8,058 nt of DNA from Pseudomonadota bacterium (GCA_023437755.1 JAEZFJ010000007.1:1-8058); one strand, 5' to 3'. Counted from the first letter of the stretch, positions 1 through 6,587 are shown. Made by a program: numbers and translations. The notes: generated from the sequence alone by a model not told the origin.

Positions 1-21
1 GCCAGTGAGAGCTTCTTGCAT
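1..21 (-). CDS. Start of a further ABC-operon gene (partial), probably ATP-binding subunit
   Basis: On the minus strand an ATG at 21-19 opens a frame that reads MQEALTG to the window edge. It begins six bases after the stop codon of the DppC-type permease, a spacing typical of translationally linked operon genes. In dipeptide/oligopeptide importers the gene after the second permease is usually the DppD-type ATPase, so that is the expected identity. Only seven codons are visible and none is diagnostic, so the product is inferred purely from position. Confidence 0.35.
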
Positions 22-27
22 GGCTGC

Positions 28-939
28 TCAGAACCTCTTGGCGAAGCGCGGATCGAGCGTGTCGCGCAGACCGTCGCCGAGCATGTTGATCGCGAGCACC
101 GCGAGCGCGAGCGCGATTCCAGGGTACAGAATGTTGTGGGGAAGGATACGGAAGTAGGTCCGCCCCTCGGCCATGATATTGCCCCACGTCGGCACCTCCG
201 GCGGAATGCCGATACCGAGGAACGAGAGAATGGCCTCGACAAGGATCGCGCTCGCACAAATGAACGTGCCCTGCACAATCAACGGCGCCGTCGTATTCGG
301 AAGCACGTGGCGGAAGAGCAAGGTCGGCGTCGGCGTGCCGACAGTGATCGCGCTCTCCACATACGGCTCCTCGCGAATGGAAAGAACCACCGAGCGCACC
401 AGTCGGACGACACGCGGAATCTGCGGAATGACGATCGCTATGACGACAGCGGGCAATCCGGCCCGCGAAAGCGACACCAGCGCGATCGCCAACAGGATTT
501 CGGGGATAGCCATCAGGCCATCCATGAGGCGCATGATGATGCCGTCGAGCCAGCGGACGTAGCCCGCGATCATCCCGATGATGAGACCGAAGAATACGGC
601 GATGATCGCGACGGTGATGCCGACGATCAACGACACGCGCGCGCCATAGACCACGCGGCTGTAGATGTCACGCCCGAGGCTGTCGGTGCCGAGGTGATAC
701 TTGACCTGGATGCGCTTCCCTTCGTCATCGCGAACCGTGGCTGTATAGCCGGGCTTCTGATTGCGCGCGGACGGGTTGATCTCGGCAGGATCACGCGTGC
801 CGAGCACGGGCGCCAGAATAGCCACGATCAACATCACCAGCGCAATCGAGCCGCCGAAAACAACGCTCGGGTTGCGCAGCACGGTGGACCAGACGGAACG
901 TCGTCGGGGGACCGGCGGGGCTGCGTCAATGGTAGCCAT
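28..939 (-). CDS. Dipeptide/oligopeptide-type ABC transporter permease, DppC-like
   Basis: This is the second inner-membrane permease of a peptide-type importer (BPD_transp_1 family), 303 aa, a normal length. It should pair with the upstream DppB-like subunit to form the substrate channel. An N-terminal hydrophobic helix lies near residues 28-47. A periplasmic loop follows, ending in the family hallmark HLGTDSLGRDI (82-92), and then about five more helices (roughly 101-126, 137-158, 163-175, 218-243, 272-289). The EAA coupling loop that docks on the ATPase is at about 195-214, with ESAITVG followed by RHVLP. The C-terminus LRDTLDPRFAKRF is typical. I place the start at the ATG at 939, because it forms a TGATG overlap with the preceding stop; a TTG one codon upstream (942) is possible but less likely. 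The solute cannot be deduced; peptide, glutathione, opine and sugar importers share this fold. Confidence 0.93.
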   Translation of the reverse strand: MATIDAAPPVPRRRSVWSTVLRNPSVVFGGSIALVMLIVAILAPVLGTRDPAEINPSARNQKPGYTATVRDDEGKRIQVKYHLGTDSLGRDIYSRVVYGARVSLIVGITVAIIAVFFGLIIGMIAGYVRWLDGIIMRLMDGLMAIPEILLAIALVSLSRAGLPAVVIAIVIPQIPRVVRLVRSVVLSIREEPYVESAITVGTPTPTLLFRHVLPNTTAPLIVQGTFICASAILVEAILSFLGIGIPPEVPTWGNIMAEGRTYFRILPHNILYPGIALALAVLAINMLGDGLRDTLDPRFAKRF

Positions 940-1880
940 CAATAACGGATCCTGGGATCGAGGAAAGTATACGCGACATCAACCAGGAGGTTGATGAGCA
1001 CATAGGCGAACGAGAAGAGCAGGATGACCGCCTGAATGGTCGGATAGTCGCGGGCGAGCACGGCATCGACCGTAAGCAGGCCGAGGCCCGGCAGCGTATA
1101 GACCGACTCGGTGACCACCACGCCGCCGATCAGAATTGCTACCGTAAGGCCGATGATCGTGAGGATCGGTACCGCCGCATTGGCGAGTGCGTGGCGGACA
1201 AGAACCTTGATCTCCGTCTGTCCCTTGGCGCGAGCCGTGCGGATATAGTCCTCATTCAGCACTTCGAGCACGCTCGTGCGCGTCATGCGCGCGATGAACG
1301 CGATGAATACGACCGAGAGCGTCATCGCAGGCAGAACCAATCTCAGCAGCCACCCGCCGACGCCGTCGCCTATGCGTTGATAGCCTTGTACGGGCAGCCA
1401 ATCGAGCGTGACTGCGAAGACGTAGATGAGAATATACCCGACGACGAACACTGGAATGGAGAAGCCAAGGACCGAGAAGCCCATGACGAAGCGGTCGATC
1501 CAGGTTCCATGATTGTGTGCCGCGATGACGCCGAGCGGCACGGCAACAAGCACCACGAGCAGGATCGTGACGAGCGAGAGCGAGAGCGTCGGCTCGAGCC
1601 GCTCACCAATGAGTTCGGCAACCTGCTTCTTGTAGAAGAAGCTCTCGCCGAAATCCCCCTGAAGAACGCCGCCGATCCAGATGACGAACTGCTTGAGGAT
1701 CGGCTCGTTGAGGCCGAGGCGCTCACGAATGCCTTCGATCTGCTCCGGGCTCGCGTAGTCGCCTGCGATAATGGCGGCCGGGTCGGACGGCGTGAGCCGT
1801 AGCATGAGGAAGACGAGCACGGCCACGATTGCCAGCACCGGCAATGTGGAGAGAACCCGCCGGAGAATATAGCCGCCCAT
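939..1880 (-). CDS. Dipeptide/oligopeptide-type ABC transporter permease, DppB-like
   Basis: First permease of the importer, 313 aa, standard for the DppB/OppB family. The N-terminus (MGGYILRRVLSTLPVL) runs directly into the first membrane helix at about 9-28. A periplasmic segment carries LGLNEP and the family motif GDFGES (75-80). Five further helices fall near 100-121, 132-157, 177-197, 236-257 and 282-303. The cytoplasmic EAA loop is at about 214-235 (RTARAKG, then RHALANA). The protein ends LDPRIRY, the usual ending in this family. The start ATG is supported by an AGGA ribosome-binding site five bases upstream. Its stop overlaps the DppC-like start, so the two are translationally coupled. 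The gene follows a decayed binding-protein remnant and an inverted repeat rather than directly following the intact binding-protein gene. Confidence 0.94.
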   Translation of the reverse strand: MGGYILRRVLSTLPVLAIVAVLVFLMLRLTPSDPAAIIAGDYASPEQIEGIRERLGLNEPILKQFVIWIGGVLQGDFGESFFYKKQVAELIGERLEPTLSLSLVTILLVVLVAVPLGVIAAHNHGTWIDRFVMGFSVLGFSIPVFVVGYILIYVFAVTLDWLPVQGYQRIGDGVGGWLLRLVLPAMTLSVVFIAFIARMTRTSVLEVLNEDYIRTARAKGQTEIKVLVRHALANAAVPILTIIGLTVAILIGGVVVTESVYTLPGLGLLTVDAVLARDYPTIQAVILLFSFAYVLINLLVDVAYTFLDPRIRY

Positions 1881-1937
1881 GGAATTCCTGATCTGTCACT
1901 GCAAACTATCGTGGTCGACGACAGGCAGTCGCCGGGA

Positions 1938-1966
1938 TGTATTCCCGACGAACCGCCGGGAATACA
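1938..1966. repeat. Inverted repeat (hairpin) ahead of the permease genes
   Basis: Perfect 10-base arms TGTATTCCCG (1938-1947) and CGGGAATACA (1957-1966) enclose a 9-base loop. CGCCGGGA occurs twice in direct orientation (1930-1937 and 1954-1961), and an exact 8-base direct repeat CAGTCGCC flanks the whole element (1926-1933 and 1973-1980). No T-tract follows on either strand, so it is not a classical intrinsic terminator. In the permease transcript it would fold about 58 bases before the dppB-like start. It could be an mRNA-stabilising or attenuating stem of the kind found between binding-protein and permease genes, an operator, or a small palindromic repeat unit. The sequence alone does not decide. 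Confidence 0.6.
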
Positions 1967-1983
1967 ATACGTCAGTCGCCCCA

Positions 1984-2330
1984 TTATTCAATTGTGATGT
2001 TCCGGAGAACAGGGGCGGGGGCCGGCACGATCCCCTTCACGTTGTTGCGGATGGCGCCGTGATTGTAGAACTGACCCAGATGAACGTGCGTGGGATACTC
2101 GGCAACACGCTTCTGGAGTGCCTCGACGATAGCCTTCTGCTTGGCCAGTCGACCTCTTTCGCGAAATCGTCGCGCAGCTTCTCGATTTCCTTGTCGCAGG
2201 GCCCGCAGCCGGTCTCCGGGGGACCCTTCTTCACGCGGCGGGCGAATGACCGTCTCCCAATCCATGGACTGCGTGTCGATCTTGGAGCCAGTCCGCTCCA
2301 TGAGCGACTCGGCAACCGGAAAGGTCGCTG
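1984..2330 (-). pseudogene. Decayed C-terminal remnant of a second solute-binding protein gene
   Basis: Minus-strand sequence here aligns with residues about 380-525 of the intact binding protein encoded just upstream: VAESLMERTGSKIDTQSMDW matches VAKSLMERAGFRVDMQSMDW, and the end NNVKGIVPAPAPVLRNITIE matches NNVKGIVAAPAPVLWNITVD. The first three quarters of the gene, including the signal peptide, are gone. A one-base insertion at about 2240-2250 shifts the frame. There the matching reading continues as RRVKKGPP and then GPCDKEIEKLRDDFAKEVD. A one-base deletion at about 2141-2152 restores the first frame at KQKAIVEALQKRVAEYPTH. About 32 codons equivalent to residues 421-452 of the intact protein are missing near 2200-2212. 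Many differences are conservative or synonymous, so the copy diverged as a functional paralogue before decay. A frame through the region could still yield a roughly 120-residue peptide, but with no signal peptide a function is unlikely. Confidence 0.88.
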
Positions 2331-2335
2331 AAAGC

Positions 2336-2365
2336 ATTAGAGCGTCGCGCACCCCGCGAAGTCAA
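2336..2365 (-). promoter_or_regulatory. Promoter-like element before the binding-protein remnant
   Basis: On the minus strand TTGACT (2365-2360) and TCTAAT (2341-2336) are separated by 18 bases, a good sigma-70-type arrangement. The -35 element, its flanks (TTTGACTT) and the 18-base spacing recur at the promoter of the intact binding-protein gene (4230-4201), including a GC-rich GCGG-N-GC-like stretch just upstream. The simplest reading is that this is the surviving promoter of the lost second binding-protein gene. It lies about 455 bases upstream of the dppB-like start and may now supply transcription to the permeases. Activity is not shown by sequence alone. Confidence 0.5.
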
Positions 2366-2405
2366 ACGCTGCACCGCACAAATTTCGGTCATTAATGCTG
2401 GTAGA

Positions 2406-2423
2406 ATCGGCGCTTACGCCGAT
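2406..2423. repeat. Small perfect hairpin ATCGGCG/CGCCGAT
   Basis: Seven-base arms ATCGGCG (2406-2412) and CGCCGAT (2417-2423) enclose a CTTA loop. It lies between the terminator-like hairpin of the binding-protein gene and the promoter-like element of the remnant. It may add to transcript-end structure on the minus strand, but it has no T-tract and no recognised family. Confidence 0.35.
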
Positions 2424-2452
2424 GGATGGGCTACGCATCAGCGAAAACAATT

Positions 2453-2482
2453 CGGCCGAGCAGAACTGATCCTGCTCGGCCG
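2453..2482 (-). terminator. Intrinsic terminator-like hairpin after the binding-protein gene
   Basis: Perfect 11-base arms CGGCCGAGCAG (2453-2463) and CTGCTCGGCCG (2472-2482) enclose an 8-base loop. Read on the minus strand, the stem is followed at once by AATTGTTTT, a T-rich run consistent with rho-independent termination. It lies 36 bases beyond the binding-protein stop codon. Read on the plus strand no T-run follows, so it serves the minus strand. It would end, or partly attenuate, the binding-protein message before the permeases, a common way to make more binding protein than membrane subunits. The stem may also protect the 3' end of the message. Confidence 0.7.
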
Positions 2483-2518
2483 CTCTATCTACTCCAGCCA
2501 AAGACGCGTGACGCGTCC

Positions 2519-4096
2519 TCAGTCTACCGTGATGTTCCAGAGAACCGGCGCCGGCGCGGCAACGATGCCCTTCACGTTGTTGCGCTGCGCACCATGGTTG
2601 TACCATTGACCGAGGTGAATGTGGGTCGGGTACTCGGCAACGCGCTTCTGGATGGCCTCGACGATCGCCTTCTGCTTCGTCTGATCCGTCTCGCGTGCGA
2701 AGTCGTCGCGCAGCTTCTCGATCTGCTCATCGCACGGCCAACCGAACATGGCCTTTTCACAGGCCGAGTTGAGGAAGCCCGTCATGACCGGATCAAGCAT
2801 GTCGGCTGCGACCCACGAGGTCAAAAAGGCGTGCCAGCCGCCTTGAGCTGGTGGATCCTTCTTCACGCGGCGAGCGACAACCGTTTGCCAATCCATCGAC
2901 TGCATGTCGACCCTGAAGCCGGCCCGCTCCATCAGCGACTTCGCTACAGGTGCGAGGTTCGTCAGGACCTGCAGATCCGTCGAATGCATGAGAACGATCG
3001 GCGTGTTGTCGTACTTGGCTTCCGCGAGCAGCTCGCGCGCCTTCTTGAAGTTCGACTCGAGCTTGTCCTCGAAGCCTGCGTCGGTCCCGAACGGGCCGCC
3101 GCAGACAAACATCGACTTGCAAACCTTATAGTACTCCTCGTCACCGACAACGGCCTTGAGGAAGTCTTCCTGATTGAAGGCGTAGAGGAGAGCCTGGCGT
3201 ATCTTCGGATTATCGAACGGCCTGTGCAGCACATTGAAGCGGAACGTGAACTGGTTCCCGAGCGGGTTCCAGTTGAACATGTAGACGTCTTTGCTCTTCT
3301 TGATGAGCGGATGCAGATCGTGCGGGGGCGCCTCGATGTAATCGACCTCACCCGCGAGCAAGGCGTTCACGGCCTGCTGGTGGTCGCGGATGGGCAGCCA
3401 CTCGACGCGGTCGACCTTGACGACCTTGCCGCCGGTTGTTCCTGACGGGGGCTCAGAACGCGGCTTGTAGCCCTCGAACTTCGTGTAAACGATCTTGCTT
3501 CCGGGCTGCCACTCGTCACGCTTGAAGACGAAGGGGCCGGAGCCGATGAATTCTTCGATCTGCTTGCTCGGATCGGTCTCGGCCACCCGCTTCGGCATCA
3601 TGAAGGGGACGTTGGACGACGGCTTGCCCAGTGCGGAGAGAACGAGGCCGGTCTGCGACTTAAGCTTTATTTCGAAGGTCTTCGCGTCTTTCGCCGTGAT
3701 GCTGTCGACGAAAGTCATCATCTTCTGGCCCATCGAATCCTTCGCTGCCCAGCGCTTGATCGAAGGAATGATGTCATCGGTCGTGACCGGCTGGTTGTCG
3801 TGCCACATCAGACCGTCGCGCAGCGTCATGGTCCAGGTAAGCTTGTCGTCCGACTGCTTGTAGGTGTCGATCATCTGCGGCTTGATCTCACCCTTCTCGT
3901 CCATGCCGAAGAGCGTGTCGTAGATCATGTAGCCGTGATTGCGCACCACGAAGGCGGTGGTCCAGATCGGGTCGAGGATCTTGAGGTCAGAGTGGGGGAC
4001 AAATCGCAGAGTTTTCTGCGCACTCGCAGCAGTAGCAAGAAACGGAATAGTGGCGGCCGCCGCTAGTACGGCCACCGCACGACGCATTGTGCTCAT
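2519..4096 (-). CDS. ABC transporter periplasmic solute-binding protein, family 5 (peptide type)
   Basis: SBP_bac_5 family receptor of the importer, 525 aa from the chosen start. The signal peptide is residues 1-26 (MSTMRR, hydrophobic core, ASA before QKT); there is no lipobox, so the mature protein should be free in the periplasm. Family features include the early LDPIWTTAFVVRNHGYMIYDTL segment, LTWTMTLRDGLMWHDNQPVTTDD (about 86-108), IGSGPFVF (184-191), ALLAGEVDYIE (245-255) and NPKIRQALLYAFNQEDF (296-312). Four cysteines (326, 332, 446, 455) could form two disulfides. I start at ATG 4096 because GGGGAGG sits six bases upstream and a signal peptide follows directly; the frame opens 21 codons earlier at 4159, but that extension has neither property. 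The gene has its own promoter and terminator-like hairpin. The ligand is unknown: this family binds peptides, but also opines, nickel chelates and other solutes. Confidence 0.94.
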   Translation of the reverse strand: MSTMRRAVAVLAAAATIPFLATAASAQKTLRFVPHSDLKILDPIWTTAFVVRNHGYMIYDTLFGMDEKGEIKPQMIDTYKQSDDKLTWTMTLRDGLMWHDNQPVTTDDIIPSIKRWAAKDSMGQKMMTFVDSITAKDAKTFEIKLKSQTGLVLSALGKPSSNVPFMMPKRVAETDPSKQIEEFIGSGPFVFKRDEWQPGSKIVYTKFEGYKPRSEPPSGTTGGKVVKVDRVEWLPIRDHQQAVNALLAGEVDYIEAPPHDLHPLIKKSKDVYMFNWNPLGNQFTFRFNVLHRPFDNPKIRQALLYAFNQEDFLKAVVGDEEYYKVCKSMFVCGGPFGTDAGFEDKLESNFKKARELLAEAKYDNTPIVLMHSTDLQVLTNLAPVAKSLMERAGFRVDMQSMDWQTVVARRVKKDPPAQGGWHAFLTSWVAADMLDPVMTGFLNSACEKAMFGWPCDEQIEKLRDDFARETDQTKQKAIVEAIQKRVAEYPTHIHLGQWYNHGAQRNNVKGIVAAPAPVLWNITVD

Positions 4097-4200
4097 AATG
4101 AGCCTCCCCTTGAGGTTGACGCTTCTTCCGCCGGCCAGCCACACGTAAATCCCGGCCACCGAAACTTGTTAGACGGGCGTTTAGAGCCGTCATCGCAACA

Positions 4201-4230
4201 ATAGAACGACGTCTGGACCCCCAAAGTCAA
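4201..4230 (-). promoter_or_regulatory. Probable promoter of the solute-binding protein gene
   Basis: On the minus strand TTGACT (4230-4225) and TTCTAT (4206-4201) are separated by 18 bases, predicting a leader of about 95-100 bases before ATG 4096. The strongest support is that the same TTTGACTT block and spacing occur before the binding-protein remnant at 2336-2365, so it has been retained in two diverged copies. The leader has only a weak GACGG/CCGTC stem near 4172-4191 and no riboswitch I recognise. Confidence 0.5.
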
Positions 4231-4542
4231 ATGCGGCGCCGCGCGAAATAGCATCATTTCTGCCGGAGAAGGCGGCAGCCATTCGAAGCGCCGTCCTGGC
4301 GGGCATCTGGGTGCTGATGGCGGGCGAGCGCTCAGGCGACCCGCTCACGAGGGACGCCAGCGCCAACTTGCCCGGCGCGAGGCGCTGCCTCAGGCCCACT
4401 TTTGCGACGCACGTTCGCGCGATCTTAACCTTTACCGTTTCATAACAAGAACCATGAGTTTCCCGGAAATGGCCACGTTCCGGGTTTAGGTTCACCGAGC
4501 TCACCACTGAAACGGGTGTCGCGTTGACGGGGGTTGTTCGTC
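4231..4542. other. Non-coding stretch between importer and amidase genes
   Basis: I see no convincing gene here. Open frames exist on both strands (for example minus 4507-4190), but they lack a recognisable domain or ribosome-binding site, and the minus one runs through the importer promoter. The left part is GC-rich. The right part holds an AT-richer block, TTAACCTTTACC (4425-4436), resembling the TTAACC half-sites of alphaproteobacterial CtrA boxes, and an inverted repeat at 4462-4484. The amidase promoter presumably lies here, but no good -35/-10 pair stands out. Confidence 0.5.
4462..4484. repeat. Inverted repeat CCCGGAA/TTCCGGG upstream of the amidase gene
   Basis: Seven-base perfect arms (4462-4468 and 4478-4484) with a 9-base spacer lie about 60 bases before the amidase start. 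The geometry (half-site centres about 16 bases apart) could suit a dimeric regulator or a short leader hairpin. No T-tract or matching second copy was seen in the window, and no known regulator is claimed. Confidence 0.35.
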
Positions 4543-5880
4543 ATGTTTCAGGCAGGTGCAGGTAGCCGGGGGTTCCGGCTGCATGCGTACATGCGTTTGC
4601 CAATCATCATGCTCGCGTTCACGACGGGCATGGCGGTTGAGGAGATTTCGGCCCAATCCGCGCGCGCTCCCGCCCCGACGGAGCTTGCCGCCGCAGCCGT
4701 TCCAGTTCCCGTTCCGGCCCCGCCCGCCGAAACCCTGAAGAAGACGCGGTTCGTCATCGCGCTCGAGCGCAAGGTCGACTATCAGGTCCAATCGCTGCCG
4801 AACCCGAACCGGGTGATCGTCGACCTGCCCACGGTCAAGCTGCAGCTTCCGCCCTCTCTCAAAGGCGACCCCGTCGGCATTGTCAGTGGCTTTCGCGCCG
4901 GTCTCGGTGCACCGGGCAGGATGCGTGTCGTGATCGACGTGACGGAAGCGGTCGTGGTCGAGAAATCCGAGTTCCTCGGAGGCGCCGGCAGCGGTCCCGT
5001 CCTCCTGTCGCTCGAGATCGCGCCAGCCGCCACGGATATGAACTCGCTGCTGCAGGCGGCGGTCGCCATTCCCTCATCGACCGTGCAGCGTGCGAGCGCG
5101 CGAGGTACGATCCAGCCGCCGGTTCCTCGCCCGGCCGAGCGCCCGGGTAATCGTGCGGCCAACGCCTACAAGCCGCTCATTGTCCTGGATCCCGGCCATG
5201 GCGGCCATGATTCCGGAGCCATCCGCAACGGGACCGTCGAGAAGGAGGTCGTGCTCGCCTTCGCACGCACGCTGCGCGACCAGCTTCGGGCGAGCGGTCG
5301 TTACCGCGTGGCGATGACCCGTGAGGACGACACGTTCGTGCCTCTCGAGGAGCGGCGGCAGTTTGCGGAAGACCGCAGGGCAGCCCTCTTCATCGCCATT
5401 CACGCCGACTACGCGACCTCACGGGCCCGCGGTGCGACCATCTATTCGCTACGCGATTCAGTCGCGAACAATCTCGCCGCGTCCGCCCGCCGCAAGAGCG
5501 CGAGTGAACTCCTCACGGACAGCGAGCTCGCCCCTCTCAAGACCATCGGCCGCCAGGGCGCTGCCGCGCAGAACATCCTCGCCGACCTCGCCGGGCGCGA
5601 GGTGGAGGCGACCAAGGACCGCACGAGCATCTTTGCCCGCGCCGTGATCGAAAACATGGGCCGCAGCACGAACATGAACGAGAACCCGGACCGCAACGCG
5701 GCCTTCCAGGTTCTGCTGACGGCCAAGGTGCCTGCGGTTCTGATCGAGCTCGCCTACGTGACCAATCGGGCCGATGCCGCACAGCTTCGTTCGGAAGACT
5801 GGCGTCGCAATGTCGCCCGCTCGATCCGCTCGGCGATCGAGAACTATTTCAGCCACCAGAGCGCGCGCCTGCCCATGTGA
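4543..5880 (+). CDS. amiC: N-acetylmuramoyl-L-alanine amidase, AMIN plus Amidase_3 domains (AmiC-like)
   Basis: Zinc-dependent periplasmic hydrolase that cuts the amide bond between N-acetylmuramic acid and the L-Ala of the stem peptide, used to split septal peptidoglycan; 445 aa. The N-terminal basic and hydrophobic stretch (about 10-38, ending SAQSA) looks like a signal peptide. An Ala/Pro linker (about 49-63) precedes an AMIN domain (about 66-160), which localises such enzymes in the envelope. The Amidase_3 domain spans about 210-440. Predicted zinc ligands are H219 in DPGHGG, E233 in TVEKE and H287 in AIHAD; the catalytic glutamate is E402 in LIELAYVTN. The segment of about 305-390 matches the helical insertion that covers the active site in AmiA/B/C-type enzymes, implying activation by a LytM/EnvC/NlpD-type partner. 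Start chosen at ATG 4543, with GGGGG nine bases upstream; alternatives are TTG 4534 and ATG 4591, the latter still leaving a signal peptide. Confidence 0.93.
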   Translation: MFQAGAGSRGFRLHAYMRLPIIMLAFTTGMAVEEISAQSARAPAPTELAAAAVPVPVPAPPAETLKKTRFVIALERKVDYQVQSLPNPNRVIVDLPTVKLQLPPSLKGDPVGIVSGFRAGLGAPGRMRVVIDVTEAVVVEKSEFLGGAGSGPVLLSLEIAPAATDMNSLLQAAVAIPSSTVQRASARGTIQPPVPRPAERPGNRAANAYKPLIVLDPGHGGHDSGAIRNGTVEKEVVLAFARTLRDQLRASGRYRVAMTREDDTFVPLEERRQFAEDRRAALFIAIHADYATSRARGATIYSLRDSVANNLAASARRKSASELLTDSELAPLKTIGRQGAAAQNILADLAGREVEATKDRTSIFARAVIENMGRSTNMNENPDRNAAFQVLLTAKVPAVLIELAYVTNRADAAQLRSEDWRRNVARSIRSAIENYFSHQSARLPM

Positions 5881-5903
5881 GCGGGCCGCGGCGCGCCGTC
5901 GTT

Positions 5904-6587
5904 TCAGATGTCGTGGATCGGATCGATCTTGAAGGTCGCGAGGATCTGTTCGGGCGAGGCATCCGTCGGCAGTGCGTGGAAATTGGCCTCTCGCGCCAGC
6001 GCCGGCTCCAGCAGCCGATGGAATTCCTGCCGTTCGACCTCGATGGTACCGAACTGGCGTAGATGGTCCGTCACGAACTGCGTATCGAGCAGCGTGAAGC
6101 GGCCATGGGCGAGCCGCGCGCAGAGATAGACGAGCGCGACCTTGCTGGCATCACGCTCCGTCGAGAACATGCTCTCACCAAAGAAAGCCCCGCCGAGGGC
6201 GACGCCGTATAGACCACCGACGATCCGGCCGTCCCGCCAGGTCTCGACCGTGTGGCAATAGCCTTGGGCAAAGAGAGCGCCGTAGAGGCTGCGGATGCGC
6301 GCATTGATCCACGTCGAACGCCGCCCCGCCTTCGAAGCGGCGCACCCGTCGATCACCGCCTCGAAATCGCTGTTGATGCGAACCTCGAAAATCCCCTGGC
6401 GGACAGTCTTGGCAAGCCGGCGCGGAACATGCATCGCATCGAGAGGCAGAATGCCCCGCGACTGCGGCTCGATCCAGTAGAGGGCCGGGTCGTCCGCGCT
6501 CTCGGCCATCGGAAAAATGCCGCACGAGTAGGCCTTGAGCAGGACCTGCGGCGTGATCTCGATGGTGATGTCGTTATGTGACGCCAT
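5904..6587 (-). CDS. aat: Leucyl/phenylalanyl-tRNA-protein transferase
   Basis: Cytoplasmic enzyme that moves Leu or Phe from charged tRNA onto the N-terminal Arg or Lys of proteins, creating N-degrons recognised by ClpS/ClpAP; 227 aa, normal for the family. Diagnostic segments in order are ITPQVLLKAYSCGIFPMAES (11-30), YWIEPQSRGILPLD (37-50), STWIN (91-95), GYCHTVETW (109-117, AHSVE-W in the E. coli enzyme), GGLYGVALGGAFFGESMFS (124-142), DASKVALVYL (146-155) and DTQFVTDHL (168-176), whose Gln corresponds to the key Gln of the E. coli enzyme. The start ATG gives the short N-terminus expected before ITP; the ribosome-binding site is weak (GGGGCAG is about 20 bases away). A TAGAAT -10-like box lies upstream (6626-6621) without a clear -35. 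The gene converges with the amidase gene, 23 bases between stops. In related bacteria aat stands alone or near acc genes, so no functional link to its neighbours is implied. Confidence 0.96.
   Translation of the reverse strand: MASHNDITIEITPQVLLKAYSCGIFPMAESADDPALYWIEPQSRGILPLDAMHVPRRLAKTVRQGIFEVRINSDFEAVIDGCAASKAGRRSTWINARIRSLYGALFAQGYCHTVETWRDGRIVGGLYGVALGGAFFGESMFSTERDASKVALVYLCARLAHGRFTLLDTQFVTDHLRQFGTIEVERQEFHRLLEPALAREANFHALPTDASPEQILATFKIDPIHDI

Noticed and set aside
16..945. Plus-strand open frame (309 codons) opposite the DppC-like permease
   Set aside because: The product is almost entirely charged residues (Arg, Asp, His, Glu), the mirror of hydrophobic membrane codons on the other strand. 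It is not a real gene.
1984..2352. Treating the 122-codon minus-strand frame as an intact small gene
   Set aside because: Its GTG start lies inside the promoter-like element, and its middle third is out of frame relative to the homologous protein, so it is a pseudogene fragment.
2426..3445. Plus-strand open frame (339 codons) opposite the solute-binding protein, and a similar one at 1879-2331
   Set aside because: The two frames resemble each other only because each is antisense to one of the two homologous binding-protein copies. Neither has a domain or a ribosome-binding site.
4097..4159. 21-codon N-terminal extension of the solute-binding protein
   Set aside because: The extension would bury the signal peptide and has no ribosome-binding site, whereas ATG 4096 has GGGGAGG at the right distance.
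4190..4507. Minus-strand 105-codon open frame in the importer-amidase gap
   Set aside because: It overlaps the importer promoter and has no recognisable domain or Shine-Dalgarno support. I treat the region as non-coding.
5881..5903. Bidirectional terminator between the convergent amidase and aat genes
   Set aside because: The 23-base gap is GC-rich (GGGCCGCGGCGCGCC) but has no hairpin with a T-tract on either strand, so no terminator can be supported.
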